20,638 nucleotides of DNA, taken from the NCBI GenBank assembly GCA_031363945.1, contig JANLVJ010000007.1:1-20638 (forward strand), written 5' to 3'. Positions 1-7,497 of the stretch are shown piece by piece. The position numbers and the translations under genes are program-made. Positions within the stretch are counted from its first letter, which is position 1. Every line of letters begins with the position of its first letter. Source of the stretch: JANLVJ01 sp031363945. GTDB lineage: Bacteria > Bacteroidota > Bacteroidia > Sphingobacteriales > Sphingobacteriaceae. The notes beneath the pieces were generated by a model, which did no database searches, was not told the DNA's origin, and worked only from the letters and a program-made list of their open reading frames with translations.

Positions 1-1244
1 ATCGGCAAAAGCAAATTCAAATAAGAAGTATCAAGACTCTGTCTGAAATTCAATCCTAACTCATGAATGAAAATTGGTTGCATGATTGCCATAGCCCCAA
101 TTGCCTGAATACGATCGATATCTTCAGGGTGGGGGAGTTCAAGATGCTCAATCCGATTCGGCCTGACCCCTGGGAATTGCCTGAAAGCCTTTTCATAAAC
201 AGTAAGCACTTCATCTATGGCCAGATCACCTATAGCATGAATTGCCATCGTAAAGCCCTGCTCCTGGGCATTAAAAACCAGTTTCTGTAGTAATAAGGCT
301 GGAATTCTCAGAATTCCGAAATTTAACGGGTTACCCGTACTATTCATATAGGGGCGTTTCAACGCGGCTGTCTGACTGCTAAGCCCTCCGTCAGCAAAGA
401 GCTTTGCAGTCTGCACTCTTAAATGTGCAGATTCATATAAATCAGGTAAATCTTTGGGTTCAAGACCCCCATCGGGTAATAAAATCGGGATTGCATTGAC
501 CCTAAGTCTGAGCTTACCTTGTTTATTCAGAGACTGATAAACCGAAAGCAAACGAGGATGTACAGCTGGGTCGGTGGCAGAAGTAATTCCATAGCTAAAC
601 AGCGTTTCTTCAGCAGCTTTTATCATCTGCATATACTGAGCTTCACTATACGGGGAAATAAAGGGTGCTATAATTCCCAGGGCACTTTCAGTAATTATTC
701 CATTTATCTGCTGGTTCTTTCCCAGACGTATTTCACCACCTGTAGGTACTGCTGTTGAGGCGCTAAAACCACAGAAATCAATCGCTGACGAATTAAGCAC
801 GACAATATGAGCACAGGTACGCATCAAATGAACAGGATTATCAGGTACATATCTGTCCAGATCGAACCTGTCAGGAAGTTGCGGAACTGACCATGCAGCT
901 TCATTAAAACCCCTGGCCATGAGCCATGCCGTTTTATCAGGTAATCTGGAGGCGGCAGTGGCAAGCATTTCACCGAGCTCATCAAGACTTTCTGCATGGC
1001 GAACATCAAGCAGGAAAGTTTGCAGGTTCCCTACCTTCCAGATATGTATATGTGCATCATTAAATCCTGGCAGAACAAAGCTTTTACCTGCGTCAATGCG
1101 CGGGCAATCAGGGCTGGCCAACTGCTCAAGTTCAGACAGATTACCTCTCCCTATGATCATGCCATCACGAACCAGCAATGCTTCAGGACTGTTAAATCCC
1201 GAAGCATGACTATAGAAATAACCATTATAAAAAAGGGTTTCCAA
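1..1244 (-). CDS. YtcJ-like amidohydrolase (family 3), 5' part; runs off left edge
   Basis: Open minus-strand frame with no stop from 1244 to the window edge (414 codons of a family usually about 520-560 residues). Metal-dependent hydrolases of this family cleave C-N bonds, often amides. Visible motifs are the metal-binding GFNDAHIH (His65 and His67), RTCAH near 142-146, a lysine in AKLFADGG (about 388-407) matching the bridging lysine position, IHAIGD (about 211-250) and RIEHLE (about 135-161). No signal peptide is seen, so it is probably cytoplasmic. The start is taken as TTG at 1244: an in-frame TGA lies just upstream, and from the TTG the protein begins LETLFYNGYF, a typical family N-terminus. 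The first ATG (1160) would remove that strand. TTG follows the upstream aminotransferase stop by 1 nt, with a purine-rich AAAGGAGAAAAG shortly before, so coupled translation is likely. The substrate is unknown; an N-acyl amine or acylated amino acid would fit the operon. Confidence 0.88.
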   Translation of the reverse strand, partial: METLFYNGYFYSHASGFNSPEALLVRDGMIIGRGNLSELEQLASPDCPRIDAGKSFVLPGFNDAHIHIWKVGNLQTFLLDVRHAESLDELGEMLATAASRLPDKTAWLMARGFNEAAWSVPQLPDRFDLDRYVPDNPVHLMRTCAHIVVLNSSAIDFCGFSASTAVPTGGEIRLGKNQQINGIITESALGIIAPFISPYSEAQYMQMIKAAEETLFSYGITSATDPAVHPRLLSVYQSLNKQGKLRLRVNAIPILLPDGGLEPKDLPDLYESAHLRVQTAKLFADGGLSSQTAALKRPYMNSTGNPLNFGILRIPALLLQKLVFNAQEQGFTMAIHAIGDLAIDEVLTVYEKAFRQFPGVRPNRIEHLELPHPEDIDRIQAIGAMAIMQPIFIHELGLNFRQSLDTSYLNLLLP

Positions 1245-1245
1245 T

Positions 1246-2598
1246 TTAGCTCAGTTCTTTAATCTTTTCTCCTTTTAAAGCAATCGCACGTTCGAGCACA
1301 GCAAGACCTTCAATCAACTGATCATCTGTCATGACCAAGGGCATCAACAGTCTGATACAGTTACTAAACAAGCCTGCCCTTATAAGAATTAATCCGTTCG
1401 AAATTGCTTCTTTCATGACTGCAACAGTTGTGTCAGGATCGGGCTCACGCGTTTCCCGATCTTTAACAAACTCGACAAGGCACATTGCTCCAACACCCCT
1501 GACATCTCCTATACAGTCAAATTTTTCTCTCCATACGGTTAGAGTCTTCAGTGTAAGCTCGCCAATCTGTACTGCTCTGTCAAGAAAAGCAGGTGTATTT
1601 ATAATTTTAATTGTTTCAATGGCCGCAACACAGGCAACAGGACTACCACTAAAGGTTCCACCAACACCGCCCAGATGTGGGCTATCCATGATTTCAGCCT
1701 TTCCGGTGACGGCAGCAATGGGCATGCCCGCGCCCATTGATTTTGCCATGGTCACCATATCAGGCACTATTCCATAATGATTAATGGCAAAAAGTTTACC
1801 GGTACGACCAAATCCTGATTGAATTTCATCTGCTATCATCACTATACCATGCTGGTCACAAATTGATCTTATTTTCTCAAGAAAAGCCTTGGGCATGGCA
1901 ATAAACCCCGCCTCACCCTGAATAGGCTCGATGATAATGGCCGCAATGGCTGAAGGATCTACCTGTGCAATCAGCGCATGATCTAACCTTGAAATGCAAT
2001 AGGCCAGATAATCGTCTTCTGTCATACCCATTGGCACCCTGTACATATTCGGGGCCGGTAAACGGTAGATGTCAGCCACATATGAACCAAAACCCCGCTT
2101 AAAAAGCCCATACTTGCTGGTAAGACTTAAGGTGAGCAAGGTTCGCCCATGATAGGCCCCTTCAAAACAGATGACTGCATTGCGCCGGGTATAATATTTT
2201 GCAATATTAACCGCATTCTCAACAGCTTCTGAGCCTGAGTTTGCAAGCAAGGTTTTTTTAGGAAAGCTACCTGGTGTAATTTCATTCAGGGTTTCTGCCA
2301 GCTCAATATAGGGTTCAAAAGTGGTGACCAGCGAACAGGTATGAATGTATTTGGCCGCCTGTTCGGCAATTGCCTGAGAGACAGTTGGGGGGCAATGACC
2401 TACATTGATCATGCCTATACCCCCTGCAAAATCGAGCAGACGATTACCGTCGACATCATAGACATAACAACCCTCTGCCCTGTCAACTACCACTTCAGTT
2501 GACTTTGCCAGACCAGAAGGTATGGCATTCTTTCTTCTCTCTAATAACAGCTGGGCCTTTGGGCCCGGTATTGCCGTAATTAACCTGATATGTGACAT
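1246..2598 (-). CDS. gabT: GabT-like class III aminotransferase (copy 1)
   Basis: A 450-residue PLP-dependent class III aminotransferase, close to E. coli 4-aminobutyrate transaminase in length and motif order. Such enzymes move the omega-amino group of GABA (or 5-aminovalerate, beta-alanine or a diamine) to 2-oxoglutarate, giving succinate semialdehyde in the GABA case. Seen in the protein: LDFAGGIG (56-62), NSGSEAVENA (120-129), EGAYHGRT with Arg152 at the substrate-carboxylate position, EPIQGEAGF with Glu229, ADEIQSGFGRTG with Asp257 for the PLP ring nitrogen, and Lys286 in TMAKSMGAG for the Schiff base. All key residues are present. It is soluble and cytoplasmic. It lies 87 nt after the GNAT gene, across a hairpin, and ends 1 nt before the amidohydrolase TTG. 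A second, clearly diverged GabT-like enzyme is encoded in the same operon, so the two probably use different amino donors. The family is certain; the exact substrate is not. Confidence 0.93.
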   Translation of the reverse strand: MSHIRLITAIPGPKAQLLLERRKNAIPSGLAKSTEVVVDRAEGCYVYDVDGNRLLDFAGGIGMINVGHCPPTVSQAIAEQAAKYIHTCSLVTTFEPYIELAETLNEITPGSFPKKTLLANSGSEAVENAVNIAKYYTRRNAVICFEGAYHGRTLLTLSLTSKYGLFKRGFGSYVADIYRLPAPNMYRVPMGMTEDDYLAYCISRLDHALIAQVDPSAIAAIIIEPIQGEAGFIAMPKAFLEKIRSICDQHGIVMIADEIQSGFGRTGKLFAINHYGIVPDMVTMAKSMGAGMPIAAVTGKAEIMDSPHLGGVGGTFSGSPVACVAAIETIKIINTPAFLDRAVQIGELTLKTLTVWREKFDCIGDVRGVGAMCLVEFVKDRETREPDPDTTVAVMKEAISNGLILIRAGLFSNCIRLLMPLVMTDDQLIEGLAVLERAIALKGEKIKELS

Positions 2599-2640
2599 AT
2601 TAAATAATTAAGATGATAAACTTTAATTTATTCTTGGTTA

Positions 2641-2664
2641 GTACCGGGTATGTTTACCCTGTAC
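2641..2664 (-). repeat. Intercistronic hairpin between GNAT and gabT copy 1
   Basis: Inverted repeat of two 10-nt arms (2641-2650 and 2655-2664) around a 4-nt loop. The arms GTACCGGGTA and TACCCTGTAC pair at 9 of 10 positions. It sits in the only wide gap (2599-2685) inside the minus-strand gene run. No T-tract follows it in the transcribed direction, so it is not a classical intrinsic terminator. It could be an RNA stability or processing element that changes the level of the last two genes, or a protein-binding palindrome. No TAnnTTTG element is visible in this gap. Confidence 0.55.
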
Positions 2665-2685
2665 AGCTTTAATACGAACCTGAGT

Positions 2686-3330
2686 TCAAGGCGCTGACTG
2701 AGCATTTTCCCAAACCAGCATTACCCCATAGTTACCACAGGATGGATCATTAAGATAATCAGGAATAAGACCTATAGGTTTGAAGCCTACTTTCATTTGT
2801 GTAGAAACCGTCGGATCTTTTCTGTTACCTGCCAGCAGTTCGGCATAGTATTCTTCACCTGACATATCTTTTGAAACCAGACCATAACCGTTAAGCATGC
2901 CTACTGTAATCTGCCCCTTTAAACCTAAGGCATTAACAAGATGCTGCCTGGCATCATACAGTAATGTTGCCAGACCCTTTCTTCGAAAGTCAGGATGTAC
3001 GCTTACATCAAGCCCATATAACCAGATTCCCTCAGGGTTATGATTAGTAAGCCACCCCCCGGCAATCGTTTCATTGAATGTATGGTGATAGTGATCAAAG
3101 TCAAAGTCAGACCGCATCGTGGTTGTGGCGCCAACAACCTGCTCATGGTAAGTAATGACAAACTGTCCCTGGGCGAATAATTCAAGATGACGCAGATAAT
3201 GCCTGGCCAGAATTAATTCTTCCTCAGCAAGTGTTGGAAAAACCAGACGCTGTAATTCTTCTAACTGATGTGCATGATGGGGCTTCATAGCTTCAAGCAT
3301 GAAATCTTCCTGAATGATTATATGTTCCAT
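2686..3330 (-). CDS. GNAT N-acetyltransferase of the nitrilase-associated type
   Basis: A 214-residue GNAT-fold acyl-CoA transferase. The acetyl-CoA binding segment is DVSVHPDFRRKGLATLLYDAR (about 109-129), where RRKGLA fits the R/Q-x-x-G-x-G/A motif. The second half carries NGYGLVSKDMSGEEYYAELL, then DPTVSTQM, then GFKPIGLIPDYLNDP. From memory, this order resembles the N-terminal GNAT half of bifunctional GNAT/carbon-nitrogen hydrolase proteins. Here it stands alone, and no nitrilase domain is fused or adjacent. The usual acceptors of that group are not well established; an amine or amino acid from this pathway is a reasonable guess. It is cytoplasmic. The start at 3330 lies 22 nt after the transporter stop, with no strong ribosome binding site; Met11 and Met15 are possible alternatives. 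Confidence 0.85.
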   Translation of the reverse strand: MEHIIIQEDFMLEAMKPHHAHQLEELQRLVFPTLAEEELILARHYLRHLELFAQGQFVITYHEQVVGATTTMRSDFDFDHYHHTFNETIAGGWLTNHNPEGIWLYGLDVSVHPDFRRKGLATLLYDARQHLVNALGLKGQITVGMLNGYGLVSKDMSGEEYYAELLAGNRKDPTVSTQMKVGFKPIGLIPDYLNDPSCGNYGVMLVWENAQSAP

Positions 3331-3352
3331 ATCGAAATCTATTGATTCGTAA

Positions 3353-4726
3353 TTAATGAATAGTATAGCCCATAATCACATAGAGGATACAGGCAATCGT
3401 AAAAGAAATCAAGGCAAAAGGTAACTGGGTAATAGCATGCTGATAATTATTACATTCTGTACCCGAGGCGGCAAGTATCGTTGCATCTGAATAAAAACAG
3501 GCATGTGCACCGAAGGCACCTGCACTGATTACTGAACCCAGGCATAACCAGATATTGGCATGCATAGACTGGGCAAGTGGAATGGCCATTGGAATAGCTA
3601 TTGCATACAGGCCCCATGAATTTCCAGTAGTAAAGGCGATCAGCCCCAGCGAGACGAAAATAGCCAGTGGAAGAAATACCCTGCTTACGTAGGGCTGAAC
3701 AGAATGAATCACATAAGTTGTCAGCCCCATATCGTCACCCAGATTTTTCAAAATATATGACATAACCAACAGAATCAGGGCGAATGTCATACTCTTCACC
3801 CCATCTATTGCTGTATCACTCAGGTCTTGAAATCTGGCTACCTTCTTAAAAGAAAAGTACAGAACAGTGAATGTCAGGGCAACCATGATACCTTTTAATG
3901 CATCTAGGTTAAAAAATAAAGTAGCCCCTATCAGCACTACCAATGGAAGAATTAGAAACCAGGAAGTTTGCCTGACCTGATTATCAAACAGCTCTACTTT
4001 CATCGAGAAGCTTTCAGATCCGGGTGGAATAAGCACACCAGTTTCCTCAGCTCTGATGTTTGCAATCTTCATCTTGCCAATAATCGGTATCACGCCAAGA
4101 ATTACCAGTGGGACCAGAAAAAACTGGACCCAGCCGTATGAAATATAGGGTATGATATGCAGATAGGCTACCAGCCCCCCACCTTGTTTTACCAGATGTG
4201 ATGATTCAAGTAATTTACCGATAAAGATAACCCATGTTGAAATCGGCATGATTACACAGATAGGCACTGCTGTTGAGCTGACAACAAATGCCAGCATCTC
4301 TCGTGATATTTTATAGTGATCGGTAATTTTCTTCATGGTAGACCCGGCTGTCAGTGCATTCAGGTAATCATCTACAAACAAAAAGGTACCAAAAACCCAG
4401 GTTACCAGGAGTGATGATTTTTTATTCCTGATATACCTGAGCATCAGCTTACCAAAGGCCTCAGTACCACCTGATCTTATCATCAGATTAATCAGGGCAC
4501 CGTACAGGCTGCAAACCATAATCACCCAGACCATAGAATCATTTTGCATAACCCTGGTGAGTGAATCAATAAAAGCAGAAAAAAAATTTCCTTTTGCCAC
4601 AATAACATAGCCTACAAGACTCCCGATCAACAGGGGCTCAAGTGATAAACGGGTAATAATTGCAATTACCACTACGATAAGCGGAGGAATAAGGCAGAGG
4701 TAACCAAAATCAGGGGTGCCTGTCAT
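3353..4726 (-). CDS. NhaC-family Na+/H+ antiporter-like transporter
   Basis: A 457-residue, strongly hydrophobic inner-membrane protein with about 11-12 predicted membrane segments, beginning LIPPLIVVVIAIITRLSLEPLLIGSLVGYVI near residues 12-42. The mid-protein stretch FGTFLFVDDYLNALTAGS, and GNSWGLYAIAIPMAIPLA with GAHACFYSDATILAASGT near the C-terminus, are typical of NhaC and related carriers of the ion transporter superfamily. Members include Na+/H+ and malate/lactate exchangers, and other members are linked to organic or amino acids. In this operon it may import the product of the periplasmic amine oxidase or another pathway intermediate. Its ATG overlaps the stop of the upstream aldehyde dehydrogenase by one base (TGATG at 4728-4724), which indicates coupled translation. 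The transported substrate cannot be read from sequence. Confidence 0.88.
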   Translation of the reverse strand: MTGTPDFGYLCLIPPLIVVVIAIITRLSLEPLLIGSLVGYVIVAKGNFFSAFIDSLTRVMQNDSMVWVIMVCSLYGALINLMIRSGGTEAFGKLMLRYIRNKKSSLLVTWVFGTFLFVDDYLNALTAGSTMKKITDHYKISREMLAFVVSSTAVPICVIMPISTWVIFIGKLLESSHLVKQGGGLVAYLHIIPYISYGWVQFFLVPLVILGVIPIIGKMKIANIRAEETGVLIPPGSESFSMKVELFDNQVRQTSWFLILPLVVLIGATLFFNLDALKGIMVALTFTVLYFSFKKVARFQDLSDTAIDGVKSMTFALILLVMSYILKNLGDDMGLTTYVIHSVQPYVSRVFLPLAIFVSLGLIAFTTGNSWGLYAIAIPMAIPLAQSMHANIWLCLGSVISAGAFGAHACFYSDATILAASGTECNNYQHAITQLPFALISFTIACILYVIMGYTIH

Positions 4727-6168
4727 CAGATAGAAATTGATCCAGTACTGATTAATTTCGTTTCCATATAGGCATGTAGTCCTTCAGCACCTGATTCATG
4801 GCCCTGCCCACTTTGTTTCCACCCGCCAAACGGGCCTTCAGTACCATGAGCCGCCCATTCGTTGATACCAATGATTCCAAACTCTAGTTCTTCGCCCAGT
4901 CTGATAGATTCGTCAAGCGATGAGGTAAATGCGTAAGCAGCAAGTCCATATTCAGTTTCATTAGACCAGCTAATTGCCTGATCAAGGGACTGGAATGGTA
5001 TCAGTGGAATAACAGGACCAAAAATTTCAGCCACCGTCAGGACCGAACCTTGCTGAACGTCAGTAAATACTGCAGGCTCAAGAAAATATCCTTTTTTTAA
5101 GGCTGAAGGTATAGTGCCACCTACAGCAAGTTTATCACCTTGACTAATGGCTTTTTCAATGATTTCAATCACCGTACTGCGCTGTCTTGAATTGATCAGG
5201 GGCCCGAGCGTACTGCTACTGTCAATTCCCAAACCTACTTTCATGCTACAGGTATGCCCGATGACAGCAGCTAAGAACTCTTGGTAAACTGATTCATGAA
5301 CGTAAAATCGCTGGGGGGCAACACATACCTGACCACAATTTCTAAATCTGGCTGTTACCGCAGCTTTAGCAAGCTGGACAACATTGGTATGCTGGGTGAT
5401 AATTACCGGAGCATTACCCCCGAGTTCGAGGTTAAGACGGGTATTGGTACGGGAGGCACCATCCATGAATAATTTTCCAACCCTGGTACTTCCCGTAAAA
5501 CTGATCTTCCTGACTTCAGGTCTGTCAAGCATGATATTGCCGATTGCTGCAGCATCCCCATTTACTGAATTAATAACACCAGCACCAATACCTGCCTCCA
5601 CAAGGCTCTCAACCATATGAACCGTACTTAAAGGCGTAAACTCAGATCCTTTCAGAACGATGGTACAACCTGCGGCCAGGGCTGCGGCCAGGGCTCTGGC
5701 AATATTATAAGCCGGAAAATTCCAGGCGGTTATAATACCAACCACACCCAGGGGCTGATATATAACCTGCATTCTTTTATCTGAGCGATTAGCAGGAATT
5801 ATGCGTCCATAAGAGCGTTTGGATTCTTCTGCAAACCAATCAAATAAATTTGCCGCAACTGCCCATTCTCCTCTTGCTTCAAGCATGAGTTTTCCGCTTT
5901 CAAGCACCATATCGATGGCAAATACTTCGAGATTATTTCTGATATGGATGGCTGCCTTATGTAAGATATCAGCCCGCAAATAGCAGTTCATCTTACTCCA
6001 TTTAACAAGGGCAGAAGCAGCACTATCGATTGCAAGGCTGGCATCATCGGCACCCCCATATGCCACACTGGCAATAAGTTCTTCACTACCCGGATTCAAC
6101 AAATCCCATGTACCCCCCAAGGCGGCATCACACCATTGCCCGTTTATATATTGTATGGCTGTTTTCAT
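4726..6168 (-). CDS. gabD: GabD-like NAD(P)+ aldehyde dehydrogenase
   Basis: A 480-residue aldehyde dehydrogenase, full length for the succinate-semialdehyde dehydrogenase GabD group. It would oxidise succinate semialdehyde, or an omega-amino aldehyde such as 4-aminobutanal, to the acid. Seen: TAWNFPAYNIARALAAALAAGCTIVLK (147-173) with Asn150, SFTGSTRVG (223-231) at the nucleotide site, LELGGNAP with general base Glu248, and nucleophile Cys282 in RNCGQVCVAPQRFYV. The C-terminal GPFGGWKQSGQGHESG is the normal end motif. It is soluble and cytoplasmic. Its ATG overlaps the stop of the upstream aminotransferase by 4 nt (ATGA, 6168-6165), and its stop overlaps the transporter ATG. The GNAP/CGQVC combination resembles GabD more than betaine-aldehyde dehydrogenases. 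The operon has a second aldehyde dehydrogenase of a different subfamily, so one of the two may act on the amino aldehyde and the other on succinate semialdehyde. Confidence 0.92.
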   Translation of the reverse strand: MKTAIQYINGQWCDAALGGTWDLLNPGSEELIASVAYGGADDASLAIDSAASALVKWSKMNCYLRADILHKAAIHIRNNLEVFAIDMVLESGKLMLEARGEWAVAANLFDWFAEESKRSYGRIIPANRSDKRMQVIYQPLGVVGIITAWNFPAYNIARALAAALAAGCTIVLKGSEFTPLSTVHMVESLVEAGIGAGVINSVNGDAAAIGNIMLDRPEVRKISFTGSTRVGKLFMDGASRTNTRLNLELGGNAPVIITQHTNVVQLAKAAVTARFRNCGQVCVAPQRFYVHESVYQEFLAAVIGHTCSMKVGLGIDSSSTLGPLINSRQRSTVIEIIEKAISQGDKLAVGGTIPSALKKGYFLEPAVFTDVQQGSVLTVAEIFGPVIPLIPFQSLDQAISWSNETEYGLAAYAFTSSLDESIRLGEELEFGIIGINEWAAHGTEGPFGGWKQSGQGHESGAEGLHAYMETKLISTGSISI

Positions 6169-7487
6169 GCGTGAGTATGATATGCAAGGGCTGCTTCTAT
6201 GATATCGAGCCCCTCGTTTAAATCGCTGTCTGAAATTGTCAGAGGGCTTAAAACCCTGATTACATTATTATAAATTCCTGCGTTTATTAGTACCAGACCG
6301 TGCTCAAAAGCATAGGTCATGATACTTTTGCACAAATCGGCATCGGGTTGATTTGGATCTCCGTTTTTGACCAATTCAAAAGCCATCATTGCACCAAGAC
6401 CCCTTACATCACCGATTGACGAGAACCGGCTTTTAAATGCCATAAACCGACTTCTTACGATTTCACCTACATGCCTGCCTTTTTCATTGATATCTATTTT
6501 CTTCATATATTCTAGCGTAGCAATCGCTGCCGCACAACAAACAGGATTTCCGAGATAGGTACCTCCGATGGTGCTAGGTTTTGCCTTATCAAGAATTTCG
6601 GCCTTCCCCATCAGGCATCCGATAGGCATACCTGAGCCTAGTGATTTTGCCCAGGTAGATAAATCAGGAATAACATCGAAATGCTCATAAGCAGCGCCCT
6701 TACCTGTGCGACCGAAACCTGACTGAACCTCATCAAGAATCAAAAGAATTCCGTTTTCATTACAAACCCGCCGAAGAAATTTGAGATACCTTGCTGGTAC
6801 CACATTGAAGCCACCCTCACCCTGAACGGGTTCAATGATTATTGCAGCCACTTCAGCAGATGGTACAACTGTTTTAAAGGCATTGAGTAAATTCAGTTCC
6901 TGATTGGTAATAAATGTTTCATAATCTAAACCCGCACCACTGTGATAAAAATCAGGAAAGGGAATACGATACACTTCTGGTGCAAATGGCCCACAGCCCA
7001 GTTTATAAGTAACTTTTGATGTAAGCGACATGGCCATCATGCTACGTCCGTGAAAAGCCCCTTCAAAGCAGATTATCCCTGACCTCCCTGTCGCCTGACG
7101 GGCAATTTTTATCGCATTTTCAACAGCTTCAGCCCCTGAATTTGTCAGTAAAACTTTCGTATGCTCTCCATGAGGGAATAAGGCAATGAGCTCTTCAGCC
7201 AGCTGCATATATAAATCGTACATGGCCACATTAAAGCACGAATGGATCAACCTGGCAGCCTGTTCCTGAATTGCGGTAACCACAGGAGCAGGGCAATGTC
7301 CGGCGTTCAAAACCCCTATACCCCCGGCAAAATCAATTAGGCTTCTGCCTTCGGCATCAATCATCCTACTTCCTTCAGCACTGACAACAGTAGCAGGATT
7401 AAAAATCCCAAGACCTATGGGCAGAAGTGCGTTTCTGCGGGCAATCAGCTCAGCAGAAGTATATGTGCTTGACTCAGTTATTGGCAT
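6165..7487 (-). CDS. gabT: GabT-like class III aminotransferase (copy 2)
   Basis: A 440-residue PLP enzyme of the same family as copy 1, but clearly diverged over its whole length. Motifs are IDFAGGIGVLNAGH (51-64), TNSGAEAVENAIKIAR (115-130), EGAFHGRS with Arg148, EPVQGEGGF with Glu224, DEVQSGFGRTG with Asp252, and Lys281 in TWAKSLGSGMP. The C-terminal GDVRGLGAM and RVLSPLTI stretches also match GABA transaminases. All catalytic residues are present and no signal peptide is seen. It sits between the two aldehyde dehydrogenase genes: 10 nt after the Sad-type one and overlapping the GabD-type one by 4 nt. That placement fits a transaminase making or feeding an aldehyde to its neighbours. GABA, putrescine and 5-aminovalerate are all possible donors. 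An old duplication or separate acquisition could explain two copies. Confidence 0.92.
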   Translation of the reverse strand: MPITESSTYTSAELIARRNALLPIGLGIFNPATVVSAEGSRMIDAEGRSLIDFAGGIGVLNAGHCPAPVVTAIQEQAARLIHSCFNVAMYDLYMQLAEELIALFPHGEHTKVLLTNSGAEAVENAIKIARQATGRSGIICFEGAFHGRSMMAMSLTSKVTYKLGCGPFAPEVYRIPFPDFYHSGAGLDYETFITNQELNLLNAFKTVVPSAEVAAIIIEPVQGEGGFNVVPARYLKFLRRVCNENGILLILDEVQSGFGRTGKGAAYEHFDVIPDLSTWAKSLGSGMPIGCLMGKAEILDKAKPSTIGGTYLGNPVCCAAAIATLEYMKKIDINEKGRHVGEIVRSRFMAFKSRFSSIGDVRGLGAMMAFELVKNGDPNQPDADLCKSIMTYAFEHGLVLINAGIYNNVIRVLSPLTISDSDLNEGLDIIEAALAYHTHA

Positions 7488-7497
7488 AATCTGCTGT

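Noticed and set aside
824..1209. Open frames at 824-1009 (minus) and 919-1209 (plus)
   Set aside because: Both lie out of frame within the amidohydrolase gene, whose frame carries the HIH, AKLFADGG, IHAIGD and RIEHLE motifs. Their own translations show no family features.
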